From: a virus
IMG/VR virus record: IMGVR_UViG_3300047557_004034
Span: 62,001 to 126,000 of that record
Reading direction: 5' to 3' (one strand)
DNA length: 64,000 bases
Part shown: piece after piece, positions 62,204 to 64,000 of the stretch
How the letters are laid out: each line of letters starts with the position of its first letter
Numbering within the stretch: position 1 is the stretch's first letter
Made by a program: the position numbers and the translations under genes
Notes under the pieces: model-generated
Told to the model about the DNA's origin: nothing
What the model saw: the letters and a program-made list of their open reading frames with translations, nothing else
Database searches by the model: none

Positions 62204-62389
62204 ATGTTGATAATAGAAATTAAAAATAATGGAGGGATAGAAAAAGCCCTGAAAACTTTGAAGTCCAAAGTAATTAAGACGAAGCAACAAAAATTACTCA
62301 CGGAGAGAAAGGAGTATACTAAAAAGTCAGTCAAAGAAAGAAGTGAAAGACTCAAAGCGATATATGTTCAGAAAAAAAGAAACAATTAA
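62204..62389 (+). CDS. rpsU: Ribosomal protein bS21 homologue
   Basis: The 61 residues are a complete bS21. MLIIEIKNNGGIEKALKTLK and SVKERSERLKAIYVQKKR follow the Bacteroidota version (MLII-IK-x-E-x-IE-x-ALK at the start and KAIYVQK at the end) rather than that of E. coli. bS21 lies at the platform of the 30S subunit; in Bacteroidota it is part of the pocket that hides the anti-Shine-Dalgarno end of 16S rRNA. The phage copy may replace the host protein to favour phage mRNAs. It stands alone on the plus strand inside the minus-strand head module and has its own promoter-like element. Confidence 0.9.
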   Translation: MLIIEIKNNGGIEKALKTLKSKVIKTKQQKLLTERKEYTKKSVKERSERLKAIYVQKKRNN

Positions 62390-63090
62390 ATTGATTCTTC
62401 AAGTTTTTTCAATCTCAAAAAATTAATTTGATTGAACTTGTCATTCTGGATTTTGTCTATTGTTTCTTGAATCTTTTGTTTAGTCTCCAAATCTGTCTCG
62501 TTTTCTAAAACAGGGGAAAGTTTTTGTAAAGTTTTTTCTTTTAATGAATTGAACCTACTTTCTAAAGATTCACTATCTTCTTTGATTAATTCAAAAAATT
62601 CCTTTTTTGTATTTTCATCTAAAGATTCAATGTAATTTTGTACTGTTTGATTAGCAACTCTAACCATCGTACTCAAAGGGATGTTGATTGGTTTCTGATT
62701 TTTAATCTCGGATTCGCTGAGTGTTTTGTAAAGTTTTTTCTTCAAATTAACTCTTTCAGTTAAGTCTATTTTCTTATTCAAATATACTAAGTCATCAATA
62801 TCCTGATACCTATTTTGAATTTTGGTTTCGGTCATCAACTTAGGTAGTTTAATATGTTGTAGAAGTGATTGTATCATTTGTATTCCTTCGTTCACAAATT
62901 CTTTAGCGTCTTGTTCATTCAAACCTTTTGGATTCGACAACTCGTCATATAAAGAATATACTTTGGACAAATCTTTATTATTGAGAATATTCTGTTTGAA
63001 TTCCATCAAACTTTTCTTGAAAGATTTTTCATCTTTATAAGATTCTATCAAACTATTTTCTATTACCGATTTAATGAGCCCAAAAGTCAT
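62386..63090 (-). CDS. Unknown helical protein beside the portal gene
   Basis: The protein has 234 residues, almost all helical and charged (SLIESYKDEKSFKKSLMEFKQNI at the start, KEFFELIKEDSESLESRF near 165-180), with no enzyme motif. It follows the portal gene by about 25 bases and has its own TATTTAT element. A scaffold-associated or head-assembly role is probable from position. Its end overlaps the bS21 gene by 4 bases in the opposite direction. Confidence 0.6.
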   Translation of the reverse strand: MTFGLIKSVIENSLIESYKDEKSFKKSLMEFKQNILNNKDLSKVYSLYDELSNPKGLNEQDAKEFVNEGIQMIQSLLQHIKLPKLMTETKIQNRYQDIDDLVYLNKKIDLTERVNLKKKLYKTLSESEIKNQKPINIPLSTMVRVANQTVQNYIESLDENTKKEFFELIKEDSESLESRFNSLKEKTLQKLSPVLENETDLETKQKIQETIDKIQNDKFNQINFLRLKKLEESI

Positions 63091-63107
63091 ATATTTGTGA
63101 TTTGAAT

Positions 63108-63114
63108 ATAAATA
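63108..63114 (-). promoter_or_regulatory. TATTTAT late-promoter-like element (62386 gene)
   Basis: The minus strand reads AATATTTATAT, 17 bases ahead of the ATG at 63090, partly overlapping the end of the portal gene region. Confidence 0.4.
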
Positions 63115-64000
63115 TTACGAATTTAATAACTTATCTAATTCTTTTTCGATTTCACCTAAAGAATCTTGTCCTTGGTTAAGTTCAAGGTAAGTATCACCCT
63201 TGAAAATGTTATTTTCTACTAAAATATTCATTCTCTCATCTTGTCCCTCAGGTGTCACCCCAGCAGGAGCGGTAATCTCGCCTTCAGGTTGTGGTTCAGG
63301 TGCTGGTGGTATAGTTGGTTCTTCCGTTCCCGCAAATGCCCCACCTAATTCAGGTGCCGCACCTGCAGTTGCCGCGGTTGATGTATTTCCACTTGATTGT
63401 GAATACAACTTATCAATAGTGTCAAATAATCCAGTTTTACTTATTACTGTTGGTGTTTGTTTGAGTTCTTCACCAATAGCTCTTTCCAATCTTTGTTGCA
63501 TCAAATCTACTTTGATTTCTTCGTCAGACCAACCAAATATATGTTTTTTTGCCCATGTACTAGATGTTGGCTGAATTCCATTTCCTGGGTCTAAAACCAA
63601 GTCTTTATACAAAAGAACTTTTTCTTTCCAAACATCTATCTTTAATAAATCAGCTTGTGTAGAAGGATTAGTCAATCCAAGTGTAAAATTAGAAATTTCA
63701 TCTTCGAACCCCAAAAGAAACAAATGAATGATTGCAATCTTGTTCAATTCCTGAATCATGCATTTTTGAATTCTGTTGATTGTTCTTGCAAAACGAATGT
63801 CTTGAAGTGACAAGTTTTTACCATCACCCACTACTTGTTCAAATCCCAAGAAAGCCTTTGGAACACGAAGAGCTGTCAAAAGTTTTTTCTGAATATATTC
63901 AATATCGGCAATTTCTGACAGGTTTTGTGCACCAGCCAAAGTTTCAATTGGACTTGGGGATGCAGGGTCTCTTACAGGGACAAAATAATCTTGGTCTACC
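63115..64000 (-). CDS. Portal vertex protein (T4 gp20-like), N-terminus beyond window
   Basis: The frame runs through the right edge, so the N-terminal part is missing. The bases 63940-64000 code for DQDYFVPVRDPASPSPIETL, matching the conserved entry to the portal core, and the next residues (SEIADIEYIQKKLLTALRVP) are the most conserved stretch of gp20. The TTG at 63939 is therefore not a start. The C-terminal 110 residues are Pro/Ala/Glu-rich and seem flexible, an addition compared with T4. The portal dodecamer is the channel for DNA packaging and the site for the neck. Confidence 0.92.
   Translation of the reverse strand, partial: VDQDYFVPVRDPASPSPIETLAGAQNLSEIADIEYIQKKLLTALRVPKAFLGFEQVVGDGKNLSLQDIRFARTINRIQKCMIQELNKIAIIHLFLLGFEDEISNFTLGLTNPSTQADLLKIDVWKEKVLLYKDLVLDPGNGIQPTSSTWAKKHIFGWSDEEIKVDLMQQRLERAIGEELKQTPTVISKTGLFDTIDKLYSQSSGNTSTAATAGAAPELGGAFAGTEEPTIPPAPEPQPEGEITAPAGVTPEGQDERMNILVENNIFKGDTYLELNQGQDSLGEIEKELDKLLNS

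Noticed and set aside
63115-63939. Portal C-terminal part as a complete gene from the TTG at 63939
   Set aside because: The frame remains open to 64000 and codes for conserved portal residues, so the gene extends beyond the window.

Overview
The window looks like part of the genome of a large, AT-rich, T4-related contractile-tailed phage (myovirus) whose host is probably in the Bacteroidota. Evidence for the T4 relationship is a run of recognisable T4-type genes: portal (gp20-like, cut by the right edge), prohead protease (gp21-like), scaffold core (gp22-like), major capsid protein (gp23-like), tail sheath (gp18-like), neck proteins (gp13-like, gp14-like), a tail-sheath stabiliser candidate (gp15-like), a late sigma factor (gp55-like) and a family B DNA polymerase (gp43-like). 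Evidence for a Bacteroidota host is indirect: a phage-encoded ribosomal protein bS21 of Bacteroidota type, preceded by an exact TAnnTTTG element; a DUF4494-like protein; and very few purine-rich Shine-Dalgarno sequences ahead of starts.

Layout: 1-6400 (minus) holds a HAD-type hydrolase (partial), the tail sheath, a gp15-like protein, an alpha/beta-hydrolase-like protein and a gp14-like neck protein. 6448-10093 (plus) holds a SET-domain protein translationally coupled to a SNF2-type helicase, then the gp13-like neck protein and a small protein. 10129-12903 (minus) is DNA polymerase. 12993-21461 (minus) is a small baseplate-like protein followed by the first glycan island (glycosyltransferases and methyltransferases). 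21537-29412 (minus) encodes two large repeat-rich virion adhesin candidates. 29460-31985 (plus) holds five small, probably virion-associated proteins. 32039-46494 (plus) is the second glycan island, with a PolB-type exonuclease, dUTPase, PhoH and a nucleotidase-like gene inserted. 46494-54236 (plus) is the late sigma factor and a baseplate/tail module. 54213-57108 holds small and secreted proteins. 57178-64000 (minus) is the head module, interrupted only by the plus-strand bS21 gene.

How it fits together: about fourteen genes carry roughly sixteen glycosyltransferase domains, and with five methyltransferases and three sugar-nucleotide enzymes they make an unusually rich glycan-building capacity. 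These genes flank the two Ser/Thr/Gly-rich adhesin genes, so decoration of virion fibres is the simplest hypothesis; modification of the host surface is the alternative. Structural genes on both strands repeatedly have TATTTAT on the coding strand 4 to 35 bases ahead of their start, whereas the glycan genes do not. Together with the gp55-like sigma factor this suggests a late-promoter class. Simple hairpin terminators end most transcription units. I saw no tRNA, CRISPR array, integrase or insertion sequence, and no gene-free stretch longer than 300 bases.
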